From PCPOR2b sp965220385 (lineage in GTDB: Bacteria > Poribacteria > WGA-4E > PCPOR2b): 64,000 bases of DNA. The position numbers and the translations under genes are program-made. The notes beneath the pieces were generated by a model, which worked only from the letters and a program-made list of their open reading frames with translations, was not told where the DNA came from and did not search any database. Shown here in pieces: positions 9,042 through 18,400 of this stretch (within the stretch, counting starts at the first letter, position 1; the number at the start of each line of letters is the position of its first letter). The DNA lies in NCBI GenBank assembly GCA_965220385.1, contig OZ244825.1, positions 4,154,001 to 4,218,000 on the forward strand, in the 5' to 3' direction.

Positions 9042-9089
9042 TGCCAATGTACCGAATTGAGTTTTTGGGCTTGGCATGATATACTACCA

Positions 9090-9476
9090 TAGTGGGCCTT
9101 AGAATTAATGAGACACTCCAAACCGGTGCGGTTACAAACCGCACCTACCGGACCCGATAAATCCCCCGATAGGATCGGGGCGGGCCCGATACATCCCCGA
9201 TGAATCCCCGATACATCCCCGATAAATCGGGACTCCGACAAGCCGGGAGCAGGCAGGCGGGACTCCGACAAGCCCCCGATGAATCCCCGATGAATCCCCG
9301 ATAAATCGGGACTCCGACAAGCCGGGAGCAGGCAGGCGGGACAGGCGGGACTAAGAAGCGAGAGCAGGTCCCGACTCGCCGGGATTCTCCCCGATACATC
9401 GGGGCAGGCAGGAACGGAACAGGCGGGATCGAAACCGAGGAGCGAAGGTGTCCATCTGTTTTCAGAATTCGCTATA
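9090..9476. repeat. Expanded MITE-like element filled with repeat-B units
   Basis: The left end (TTAGAATTAATGAGACACTC) and the right end (read in reverse, TATAGCGAATTCTGAAAACA, then GATGGACAC) are related terminal repeats like those of 11717-11817. The hairpin core is followed by about 270 bp of tandem and nested CCCCGATNAATC units. One block, CGGGACTCCGACAAGCC plus GGGAGCAGGCAGGCGGGAC, occurs twice. Bases 9101-9151 are identical over 51 bp to 30495-30545. This fills most of the gap 9042-9625, and I see no gene there. Confidence 0.75.
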
Positions 9477-9625
9477 AACCGCTCATAAGTTTCCTATTTT
9501 TCCAACGACCGCTCCCCCTAGATTTGGCAATCCGCGTCGAGCAATATTTATTTTTCATATACTAACGAGCAAACGCATCATACGAACATCAAACTGACCT
9601 TGAGAAGATGGATACGGAGAGATAT

Positions 9626-11704
9626 ATGCCACGGGAATATGAGATTGAACGGGTACGAAATATCGGTATCATGGCGCATATTGATGCAGGCAAAACAACG
9701 ACCACCGAACGCATCTTATTCTATACCGGTAAGAAGCATAAAATCGGCGATATCGACGACGGCACCACCGACATGGATTGGATGGTCCAAGAACGGGAAC
9801 GCGGTGTGACTATCACAGCGGCGGCGACAACCTGCTTCTGGGATGACCACGCGATTCATCTGATCGACACACCGGGGCATGTTGACTTCACCGTCGAAGT
9901 TGAGCGTTCCCTGCGCGTCTTGGATGGGGCGGTCGCGCTATTCTGTGCGGTCGGCGGCGTTGAACCCCAATCCGAAACGGTATGGCGTCAAGCCGAGCGT
10001 TATCATATCCCACGAATCGCTTTCGTGAATAAGATGGATCGATTGGGTGCGAATTTTCCGCGTGTTATCGAGATGATGAAAACGCGGCTGGGAGCCAATC
10101 CGTTGCTTCTCCAGCTACCAATCGGTGCCGAAAGCCAGTTTTCAGGTGTCGTAGATCTCATCCGCATGAAAGCCCTCCGTTGGCACGAGGAGGATCAGGG
10201 ACAGACCTTTGATCTAACAGATATCCCCGACGAATTAGAGGTGGCAGCGCAGGAAGCACGTGAAACGTTAATTGAGGCTGTGGCGAGTGAAGACGACGCC
10301 CTGTTGGAAAAGTATCTCGAAGGCGAAGATATCACAGAAGCAGAACTCCTGAGTGGGATCCGTCTGGCAACATTAAATAACAGCCTTGTCCCAGTGCTAT
10401 GTGGAACGGCTCTGAAGAATCAAGGTGTTCAACCGCTGCTCGATGCGATCATCGATTTCCTGCCATCACCAACTGATGTGCCACCGATTGTGGGCATCGT
10501 CCCGGGAAAAGATCGTGAGGAAGATCGTGAGTCGAAAGATGACGCACCGTTTGCCGCATTAGCGTTTAAGATTGCCCGAGACCCAAACGTAGCTAAAATT
10601 GTCTACTGCCGCATCTATTCTGGCACCCTCAAACGGGGCGAGGTCCTCTACAATGTAACAAAAGATACAAAAGAACGGGCGACGCGGATCTTGCAGATGC
10701 ACGCTAACAAACGGGAAACCTGTGATGAAGCCCACGCAGGAGATATTGTCGCGCTCGTCGGGTTGAAAGACACCACCACCGGGGACACGTTGACGACTGA
10801 TGCACACCCAATTCTGCTGGAATCGATGGTGTTTCCAGAGCCGGTCATATCTGTCGCCATTGAGCCGCGATCTGAAAGAGACAAAGACGCCCTTGAAGAA
10901 ACACTGGACTTCATGATGGAAGAGGACCCGACCTTCACCGTACAGATCGACGATGAAACCGGGCAGCGCGTGATCTCAGGCATGGGCGAGCTGCATCTGG
11001 AGATCCTGACAGATCGGATGCTGCGCGAATTCCAAGTGAACGCACGTGTCAGCAAATTGCAGGTTGCTTACCGTGAGACAATCAACCAAATCGCCGAGGG
11101 TCAAGGCAAATACATTCACAAGGTTGACGATGAGGGCATCTACGGAGATGTCATACTCAGACTGGAACCGCTACCAAGAGGAACAGGTTTTGAGTTTGCG
11201 GATGAAAGCGACGCATTAGACATCCCTCGCCAATATGTCGGCGCCATTGAACAAGGGGCGCGAGGCGCGATGTCTAACGGAGTGTTAAGTGGCTTCCCCA
11301 TGCAAGATATCAAAGTGGTCCTCCTCGGAGGGTCATACCATCAGACAGACTCATCGGAAGCCGCCTTCGAAGCCGCGTCCGTCATCGCTGTTGAGAATGC
11401 CGCCCAAAAAGCATCGCCCGTCCTGTTAGAGCCGATTATGCAAATCCAAGTGATCGCACCGACCGAGCATATTGGCAAGGTAATTGGCGACCTCAATTCA
11501 CGCCGCGCACAAATCCACGAAACCGGGGCAGTGGGAACATCGGAATTCATTGATGCACAGGTTCCGTTAGCGCAGATGTTCCAATATACAACGGAGTTGC
11601 GCTCGCTGACTCAGGGACGTGGGATGTTCACAATGGAGTTCTCGCATCACGACATTGCCCCCGCCAGCACACGAGATGCCGTTGTGAATAGACCGCTGTT
11701 TTAG
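9626..11704 (+). CDS. fusA: Elongation factor G
   Basis: The 692-residue GTPase carries AHIDAGKTTTTE (P-loop, residues 17-28), the switch I stretch GVTITAAATTCFW, DTPGH and NKMD, then the usual five-domain translocase body to the end. It drives tRNA-mRNA translocation on the ribosome. The ATG at 9626 is chosen because GGAG lies 6 nt upstream and MPREYEIERVRNIG matches the normal EF-G start; an in-frame ATG at 9608 lacks this. It is not in a str operon: no rpsL, rpsG or tufA flank it, and it stands alone beside a repeat cluster. It may therefore be a second EF-G copy, although its G domain looks canonical. Confidence 0.95.
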   Translation: MPREYEIERVRNIGIMAHIDAGKTTTTERILFYTGKKHKIGDIDDGTTDMDWMVQERERGVTITAAATTCFWDDHAIHLIDTPGHVDFTVEVERSLRVLDGAVALFCAVGGVEPQSETVWRQAERYHIPRIAFVNKMDRLGANFPRVIEMMKTRLGANPLLLQLPIGAESQFSGVVDLIRMKALRWHEEDQGQTFDLTDIPDELEVAAQEARETLIEAVASEDDALLEKYLEGEDITEAELLSGIRLATLNNSLVPVLCGTALKNQGVQPLLDAIIDFLPSPTDVPPIVGIVPGKDREEDRESKDDAPFAALAFKIARDPNVAKIVYCRIYSGTLKRGEVLYNVTKDTKERATRILQMHANKRETCDEAHAGDIVALVGLKDTTTGDTLTTDAHPILLESMVFPEPVISVAIEPRSERDKDALEETLDFMMEEDPTFTVQIDDETGQRVISGMGELHLEILTDRMLREFQVNARVSKLQVAYRETINQIAEGQGKYIHKVDDEGIYGDVILRLEPLPRGTGFEFADESDALDIPRQYVGAIEQGARGAMSNGVLSGFPMQDIKVVLLGGSYHQTDSSEAAFEAASVIAVENAAQKASPVLLEPIMQIQVIAPTEHIGKVIGDLNSRRAQIHETGAVGTSEFIDAQVPLAQMFQYTTELRSLTQGRGMFTMEFSHHDIAPASTRDAVVNRPLF

Positions 11705-11716
11705 CAACCACACAAC

Positions 11717-11817
11717 TATGGTGAATTCTAAAAATAAATAAACACTTTCGTCCCCGGTAGGTGCGGTTTGTAACCGCACCGGTTTGGAGTGTCCAATTAG
11801 TTCTAAAATCTACTATA
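11717..11817. repeat. MITE-like element with terminal inverted repeats
   Basis: This 101-bp element begins TATGGTGAATTCTAAAAATA. Its other end, read in reverse, begins TATAGTAGATTTTAGAACTA, so the ends form imperfect inverted repeats of about 30 bp. The centre is the GGTGCGGTTT/AAACCGCACC-type hairpin. A 103-bp relative in opposite orientation lies at 30482-30584. It ends 22 bp before the start codon of the dehydrogenase gene, so it forms most of that gene's upstream region. Confidence 0.75.
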
Positions 11818-11838
11818 AACCGAATGAAAGGAGCACCG

Positions 11839-12855
11839 ATGAGCAAACCGAAAATCTTATACCTGCCCACCTCAAGTCATACTGAAGACGTTTTTCCACC
11901 GGAAGTTTTCGCGCGATTCCAGGAACAATTTGATGTAACGCTGAACGAAACCGGCACAAGCTATACAAGCGATCAAATCGCTGAACGCGTTGCTGGGTTC
12001 GAGGGTGTAGTCACCGGTTGGGGTGTGTCACCGATAACCGAAAAAGCGATGGCTAACGCAGACGCCCTCCGGATCATCGCCCATTCAGCCGGTTCCATAA
12101 AGCGTCTTGTCGGTGAGGTTCTTGAGAAATACATCCTACCACGCCAGATCTGCGTATTCAGTGCCAACGAGGCTATCGCCTACAACGTCGCCGAATACAC
12201 GATCGGCGCAATGATTATGACCACCCGCCGATGGGTTGACTTTATCCTGCACACCCGATCAGGGAAGTGGAACCGTAGTGAGGTGGCTTCCGTAGCGCCC
12301 TCTTTACGTGGAAGTACCGTCGGCATAATTTCGGCAAGCAAAGTGGGAAGACAGGTGATTAAGCTGTTACAGTCTTTCGAAGCAAGAAAGCTAATCTACG
12401 ATCCGTACCTTTCAGATTGGGAGGCGGGCGCCCTTGGTGTAGAGAAAGTTTCGCTCAACGATCTCTTTGCCACAGCCGATATTGTGACCGTCCACACGCC
12501 AAGTATCCCAGAAACAGACAAGATGATTGGTGAGGAACAACTGAAACTGCTTCGGGACGGAGCTACGCTGGTCAACACTTCGCGGGGCAGCGTCATCGAC
12601 CACGATGCCTTACTGGCTGAAGCGCGGACCGGTCGTATCTTTATCACACTCGATGTCACAACTCCGGAACCGTTACCGCCGGATAGCCCGTTCCTGGGGT
12701 TACCAAATGTTTTTGTCACCCCTCATATCTCTGGAACAGGTCGTTACGGCTACGCCAAAATCGGTGAGACGACACTTGCAGCGTTGGAGGATTTTTTCGC
12801 GAATAGACCTGTTGTTGGCGCAGTCGATTTCAAGCGTTTCGACCTGATAGGATAG
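11839..12855 (+). CDS. D-isomer-specific 2-hydroxyacid dehydrogenase
   Basis: The 338-residue protein has the family's catalytic Arg (NTSRGSVIDHDALL), Glu (TTPEPLP) and His (TPHISGTG), and the usual two-domain layout. The NAD-binding turn is unusual: where the family has G-x-G-x-x-G, this reads GIISASKVG, so the middle glycine is replaced. Cofactor binding may differ, or it is a subfamily trait. Members reduce or oxidise 2-keto or 2-hydroxy acids such as phosphoglycerate, glyoxylate or lactate; the substrate is unknown. The start at 11839 has AAAGGAG about 6 nt upstream. A longer frame to 11761 is only repeat sequence. Confidence 0.88.
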   Translation: MSKPKILYLPTSSHTEDVFPPEVFARFQEQFDVTLNETGTSYTSDQIAERVAGFEGVVTGWGVSPITEKAMANADALRIIAHSAGSIKRLVGEVLEKYILPRQICVFSANEAIAYNVAEYTIGAMIMTTRRWVDFILHTRSGKWNRSEVASVAPSLRGSTVGIISASKVGRQVIKLLQSFEARKLIYDPYLSDWEAGALGVEKVSLNDLFATADIVTVHTPSIPETDKMIGEEQLKLLRDGATLVNTSRGSVIDHDALLAEARTGRIFITLDVTTPEPLPPDSPFLGLPNVFVTPHISGTGRYGYAKIGETTLAALEDFFANRPVVGAVDFKRFDLIG

Positions 12856-12905
12856 TCCTTTCTTTCCTAACTTTGTCCAACAAATAGTGGAACTGACGAG
12901 AAAAC

Positions 12906-12954
12906 TGCACCAAATGGTGCAATTCTAAAGATTCATTCTACCCCATTCGGTGCA
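12906..12954. promoter_or_regulatory. Inverted-repeat operator candidate
   Basis: TGCACCAAATGGTGCA (12906-12921) is a perfect 7-bp inverted repeat. A further half, CCATTCGGTGCA (12943-12954), is the reverse complement of TGCACCGAATGG, matching the first arm at 11 of 12 positions. The spacing is about 2.5 turns. It lies between the dehydrogenase and the DUF4159 gene, some 180 bp before the latter. A TATAAT at 13033-13038 lies between but lacks a good -35 box. Confidence 0.35.
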
Positions 12955-13130
12955 TTAAATTGATTAATCGGGATAGAAGCCGTTGCTGGCTGTGGGTATT
13001 CCTAAGTTTATAGAGCGTGGCACACTAATTGCTATAATTTGGGGCATTGTAGTCTACTTTTGCATCACGCATGATGTGAGGGTTTGTTTAAAATCTTTAT
13101 ACACAGAAAAACAATTTTTGGAGGAAAAAC

Positions 13131-14609
13131 ATGAGTGCCAAGAAGACCTCAGGGGCTTTAATGACATCGTTGATCGTTCACGGAGTCGCCTTCGTTATCG
13201 CCGGCATCTATCTCGTTACCCAGACCCAGCAGTTCAAAGATTTGGTCGGTGCCGAAGTGCTACAGGCGAAAGAGCCCCCCAAACCTCAAGTTCGTAAACC
13301 GGTCATCAAGCCGGTGGTTAAGCCAACCGTTCCGACCACAAACACAGTGGTTGTCGAGCAGGTTCAGGTCCAGCCCAGAGTGACGACAGCAGCCGTTGTG
13401 CGTCCGACCTCCGTGCAACCGCAAACCGTTTTAGAGTTTTCCAATAAAGTAGTGAAGTTGGATGCACCTCTCAACCCCAACGTTCCGAAAGTAACAAGTC
13501 CCAATGCCCCAGCGCCGCAAGTTGTGACACATGCCGACCTGCCCGTCTCTGACGCGCCCGGCGCACTGGCATTCTCCGCACCCGTCGCCACAGCTCCAAG
13601 CGCCGCACCCGCTAACATCGGTCGTGGTATCGGCGGTATCGTGCAGGTGAAGGTCGCCTTTGAGCGTCCGGCTGGACTTGCTATGGTCGAACACGTTGGT
13701 GCAACTCGCGATGCCTTGGGTGATGTCGTTGAAAACATTACGCTCGGTAACGTCGAAGTGCCTCCACTGCCCCGTGGTGAACCCGGTGGTCGCGTTATTG
13801 GTCGTGGTGCCGATATTCGCGGTGTCTTCCGCTTCACCCGTGTCCGTCATAGCCTCTCCGACTGGTGGGCCGATGCCTCCTCGCTGAACGCGTGGACAAA
13901 GTGGATGAACGAACGGACAAAGATTAAAACCGACATGAACGTCGAAGGTGGCGCGCTCAAGTTCACCGATGCGAACTTGCACAAAGCCCCTATGCTTTTC
14001 ATGACGGGTCACGATCCTTCACTCACCCGTTCCAAGAACCTGATGAGTCGTCAGTACGGCGGTGGTAAATTGGACAACCGTCTGTCTGAAAGCGAAGCAG
14101 CATCACTCCGTCGCTATCTCGTCGAAAGAGGCGGCGTCCTTGCTTTTGATGACTGTGGTGTCAACGCACCCGCACAAGCAATGATTCGTCTGTTCTTGGC
14201 TCAGATGCGTTTCGTTATGCCTGAATATCAGGTAACACGAATCCCGAACGACCATGAGATTTACAGTAACTTCTACGAGATGGGCGGTCCTCCAGTTGGA
14301 TTCGACCTGTGGTGGTGGGGAACTCACCCGCCGAAACGGAACTATCTCGAAGGCGTTATGGTTGGCGACCATATCTCCGTGTTAGTATTCCGCCGCGACT
14401 ATATGTGTGCGATGGAGTCGGTGAGTTTGCCAACTCGTAGTGTCCACTATTCACCAGGCGTTTATCGTTTCATGACCAACGTTGCAGTCTACGCACTGAC
14501 GCACGGCTCGATTTCCGACTACTCCGGTTATGTGCCAGAAGATACAATGGCAAAGAAGAAACTGCCGACCAGTGCTCCTGAAGCTGCAAAGATTGGCGCC
14601 GTTGAATAA
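13131..14609 (+). CDS. DUF4159 protein with TonB-like amino-terminal half
   Basis: The 492-residue protein starts with a membrane segment (about residues 9-28), followed by a Pro/Lys/Val-rich stretch (KPPKPQVRKPVIKPVVKP region) like a TonB periplasmic spacer. A DUF4159-like domain occupies about residues 225-460, with FRFTRVRHSLSDWW, LFMTGH and a GGVLAFDDCG segment. DUF4159 has a class I amidotransferase-like fold of unknown role and is often found near MoxR/DUF58/vWA genes. A DUF58 gene is in this window, but 24 kb away. GGAGG precedes the ATG by 8 nt. The gene stands alone and ends at a strong terminator. Function unknown; probably envelope-linked. Confidence 0.75.
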   Translation: MSAKKTSGALMTSLIVHGVAFVIAGIYLVTQTQQFKDLVGAEVLQAKEPPKPQVRKPVIKPVVKPTVPTTNTVVVEQVQVQPRVTTAAVVRPTSVQPQTVLEFSNKVVKLDAPLNPNVPKVTSPNAPAPQVVTHADLPVSDAPGALAFSAPVATAPSAAPANIGRGIGGIVQVKVAFERPAGLAMVEHVGATRDALGDVVENITLGNVEVPPLPRGEPGGRVIGRGADIRGVFRFTRVRHSLSDWWADASSLNAWTKWMNERTKIKTDMNVEGGALKFTDANLHKAPMLFMTGHDPSLTRSKNLMSRQYGGGKLDNRLSESEAASLRRYLVERGGVLAFDDCGVNAPAQAMIRLFLAQMRFVMPEYQVTRIPNDHEIYSNFYEMGGPPVGFDLWWWGTHPPKRNYLEGVMVGDHISVLVFRRDYMCAMESVSLPTRSVHYSPGVYRFMTNVAVYALTHGSISDYSGYVPEDTMAKKKLPTSAPEAAKIGAVE

Positions 14610-14650
14610 AGCTTACTGATTTGTACAAACCCTTATATTATGCGGCATCG

Positions 14651-14685
14651 AGCAGCCAAGCCATTCGCTTGGCTGCTTTTTTTTT
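14651..14685 (+). terminator. Rho-independent terminator
   Basis: AGCAGCCAAGC pairs perfectly with GCTTGGCTGCT (11-bp stem, 5-nt loop CATTC), followed at once by nine T. It lies 41 nt after the DUF4159 stop codon and closes that transcript. Confidence 0.95.
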
Positions 14686-14908
14686 CGATATTTTTCAGCG
14701 GTGGTGACTTATTCGATTTCGTGGTATAATGCCGAACCCGTGAAACCTCATGATGCATTTCCAATCTGTCCCGGTCCATTTTTTTCCGAACAAAAACTGA
14801 CTTTGTCGTCCTAAATAACTTATAGCTAATCCGATCAACAAAACCGAATCAATAGAACACAAGTTTCCCATTCAAATTCAAAACCCAACTTCTAAGACGA
14901 GGTGAATA

Positions 14909-15361
14909 ATGATGAACCGAATCAGTTTCAAAAGCCTATGTATCGGGCTTATTCTCATCTGTACGTTAGGGATAGGCATATCATTGATAGCCAAAGCACA
15001 GCAGCAGGAAGACGACGCCAAATACACCCTCTTGGTATTCGCCAAATTGCATTTGACACCTACCGGAGATGCGGAGATCGCGGAGAAACTCCTGAAGGAA
15101 AAATTGTTGGCAGCCGCAAAGGGAATCGATGGATTGAAAATCACTGCACTCAAACGGATGGAAATTCCGGGGCCAGGCGCATCGGCAGATACCAATCAAC
15201 CCGATTTTGTGATGATGGCGGAGCTCACGGATGAGATGGTCTTTGCCAAACTTCTTGCAGCACCGACTGCGGCTTTGAGGGAATATGGCGAGGGAATGAA
15301 AGCGCAAGCCGGCGCACCTCAATTCGAAGTGTATCAAATCTTGGGAACGTCAATAGAGTAA
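14909..15361 (+). CDS. Secreted hypothetical protein
   Basis: The 150-residue protein has a clear signal peptide (basic start, hydrophobic stretch ending about IAKAQQQ, residues 1-30). The mature part (YTLLVFAKLHLTP ... AEKLLKEKLLAAAKGIDGLK) resembles a small alpha/beta barrel of the dabb/EthD type, but this is only a shape impression. Two ATG codons in a row (14909, 14912) follow GACGAGGTG. It lies 54 nt upstream of the giant Asp-box lipoprotein on the same strand and may share its transcript. I do not recognise the family. Confidence 0.6.
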   Translation: MMNRISFKSLCIGLILICTLGIGISLIAKAQQQEDDAKYTLLVFAKLHLTPTGDAEIAEKLLKEKLLAAAKGIDGLKITALKRMEIPGPGASADTNQPDFVMMAELTDEMVFAKLLAAPTAALREYGEGMKAQAGAPQFEVYQILGTSIE

Positions 15362-15415
15362 ATCCAATCTTAAACGCGATATAATATCCTCAAAGTGCTC
15401 ATCGGGAGGACACTG

Positions 15416-18400
15416 ATGAAACGGATCTTTCGATACATCTATCAAACCGGGATAATCACTTTTGCGTTCGCCATGTTACTCACCGGTTGTACGCAAGAGG
15501 CAACCCGCAAAGCTGATTGGGAAACCCATTTTACAGACATCCACTTCGCCAACTCCACGTACGGTTGGATTGTTGGAGAGAAAGGGTTCATCGTTCACAC
15601 AAACAACGGCGGTAAAACGTGGGATCGCCAAGAGGTCGCCACGACGGAGGATCTCAAAGCTGTCTATTTTACGAACCTGAAAAACGGTTGGGTCGCGGGA
15701 GATAACGGTGTCGTTGCTTCGACCGATGATGGTGGCAGACATTGGTATCTCCAAGACAGCAATACATCCGGCATGCTCAGAGATGTCTTCTTCGCTGATT
15801 CCCATGAGGGCTGGGTCGTTGGGGAAGACAATTATGTGATCGCTACAAAGAACGGGGGGAAGACATGGGAACGCCAAGGCTATCTGAGCGACTTTCCTCT
15901 GAACGAGATCTGGTTTATCGATGATCAGCGCGGCTGGATTGTCGGTGAATACGAACGTATTCTCCACACGAACGATGGCGGAAAGACGTGGGAAGAACAG
16001 ACAACCCGACACCAATTTGCACGAACCCGATTGGTCAACGATAACCGGCGCGTCGTTTTCGTGAATGAGAACGAAGGCTGGCTGGCTGGCACGGACGGGT
16101 CAATTTTCCATACACAGAACGGCGGCACCCAATGGAATATGCAAGATAGCCGTATTCCGAACATCAACGGTCACGTCAAGGAAACCATCAACGGCATCCA
16201 TTTCGCAGACAACAAGCGTGGCTTGGCGGTCGCCGATATTGGGTTTATCACGTTCACCGAAGATGGTGGCGAGAACTGGCGGCTGCTGGATAGTATCACA
16301 GAAAACAACCTGATGGCTGTTCAGTTCACAAGTCCAACCGACGCTTGGGCGGTCGGTTGGCACGGCACAATTATGCAATCCACAGATGGTGGAAACACAT
16401 GGACCATGCGGAGCGGCACTACGGCAAACGATTTAGAAAACATCCAGTTCACCTCGGAGAACCGTGCTATCGCTGTTGGACAACGCGGTGCCATCGTGGT
16501 ATCCGAAGACGGGGGGCAAACGTGGGAAGAGGTTGACACTGATATTTGGGATAATATCCGCAACGTCTTCTTCATTTCCGATAAAGAGGGTTGGTTAATT
16601 GGCGAGCGGAACATGATTGCCCACACCACCGATGGTGGACGGACTTGGGACCGTCAATACGCCGGGGCGGAGCACATGCTCAATGGAATCTTCTTTGTGA
16701 CGCGGAAAAAGGGATGGGCGGTCGGTGAACTCGGCACAGTCGTACATACCGCTGATGGTGGCAAATCGTGGGTGCCCCAGACACCAACCGAATTTAACTC
16801 GCTCAAGGGTGCCTTCTTCCTGAACGAGAAAGAGGGCTGGGTCGTCGGTTGGCCCGGGGTCGTCTACCACACCACTAACGGTGGATTATCGTGGACACCG
16901 CAGACCTCCGGAACCTTCAACGAACTGTACGGAGTTCACTTTATAGACAGCAATCACGGCTGGATTGTCGGTCAGTTCGGTGAGATTTTGCATACAAAGG
17001 ACGGCGGAAAAACATGGAGATTCCAACCGAGCGGTGTTGAAGAAAATCTAAATAAAGTCTACCTCGCCGATACGTCGTACGGAATCATCGTTGGGGACAA
17101 GGGAGTAATTTTGATCACGACCAACGGTGGCAAAAAATGGGAAAAACAGGAAAGCGGTACGGAGAACGATCTCTTGGGATTCTCGTTCTCACCAGATGGA
17201 ATGGTCGCAGTGGGACGCGGCGGAATAGCGATGCGATATTCGATTGATCCAGAGCAGCTCCCTGTAAGCCTGCCACCTATCGCAGAGATTGTTGAGGAAC
17301 CCGAAACTCCCGAAGAGGAGGTAACCGTCGAGGAGGTAACTTACCATTGGGATATTATCCGGCGCGCCACATGGCAGACCGATTTTTCAGATACCTATTT
17401 CCTCGACGAACACACCGGCTGGACGGTCGGGAGAGGCGGTGTTATCGCCCACACAACCGATGGCGGGAAAACATGGCTGCCGCAACATAGCAGCGTTGAT
17501 GCAGACCTGCATCAGGTCAAATTCGTCGATGAATCGCACGGCTGGATTCTTGGCAGTCGTATGCTGCTCCGCACCGAAGATGGCGGGAAAACATGGCAGG
17601 TTGTAAAGGGTGTTCTACAAAACTTCCGCCGTGTCAATACGATGCAGTTTATCAACCCCAAAGAAGGATGGTTGGGAGTTGGTGCCGCGGAGATGCTTCA
17701 CACCAATGACGGCGGATTGACGTGGCAGCGTCAGCGGACCGGGATGAACGAAAATCCCATCGTCGACCTCCATTTCATCAACAATCTTGAAGGATGGGCG
17801 GTCTTGCGAGAACGCCTCGATGGTGGGGCAAGGGAAGGCGGAGTCATTCTGCATACCACCGATGGAGGAAACTATTGGGGTGTCCTTGATAACACCAATC
17901 AACCCGCCATTGCGGTCCATTTTGCCGACGCACAATCAGGGTGGGTTGTGTTGACAAACGGTGCATCGATCGTAACCGATGACGCAGGCGTTACTTGGAA
18001 ACGTGTCCCCTCCGATTCGGACAGCGGATGGCCTCCCCAACGAATTGGTCGAATAACTTTCCAAGACCATCAAACAGCATGGGCGCTTGGAAGAAATGGT
18101 GCACTTTTCACCACACACAACGGCGGTCAGACGTGGGAGGGAGTGGATGTCCCACAGCACGAAAGTTCAGTCAACTCTGGCACTGTCGATGGAGAAGATA
18201 TCGATTGGCTCTCGCTCTGGCAGGAGCAAGGGGAGTCAGACGATACAACGGACGAACAAGAATCTGACGACAGCGACAATCTGGAATGGGACCAGGATTT
18301 CGCGGAACAGTTCCAAACGGATATGAGCGATAGACGTCAGCGCACCGGACGCTTCACACCAGAAGGCGATCTCGGCGGAGAAAACGTCAGGCGCCCCAAC

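Noticed and set aside
8520..9077. 185-residue minus-strand frame opposite the TenA-like gene
   Set aside because: The plus strand holds a complete TenA family protein, and the antisense frame has no domain.
9608..9626. Upstream ATG of elongation factor G
   Set aside because: It lacks a ribosome site, while the ATG at 9626 has GGAG at proper distance and matches the family start.
15476..16015. Minus-strand frames opposite the Asp-box lipoprotein
   Set aside because: Several overlap the strong plus-strand gene and carry no recognisable domain or start.
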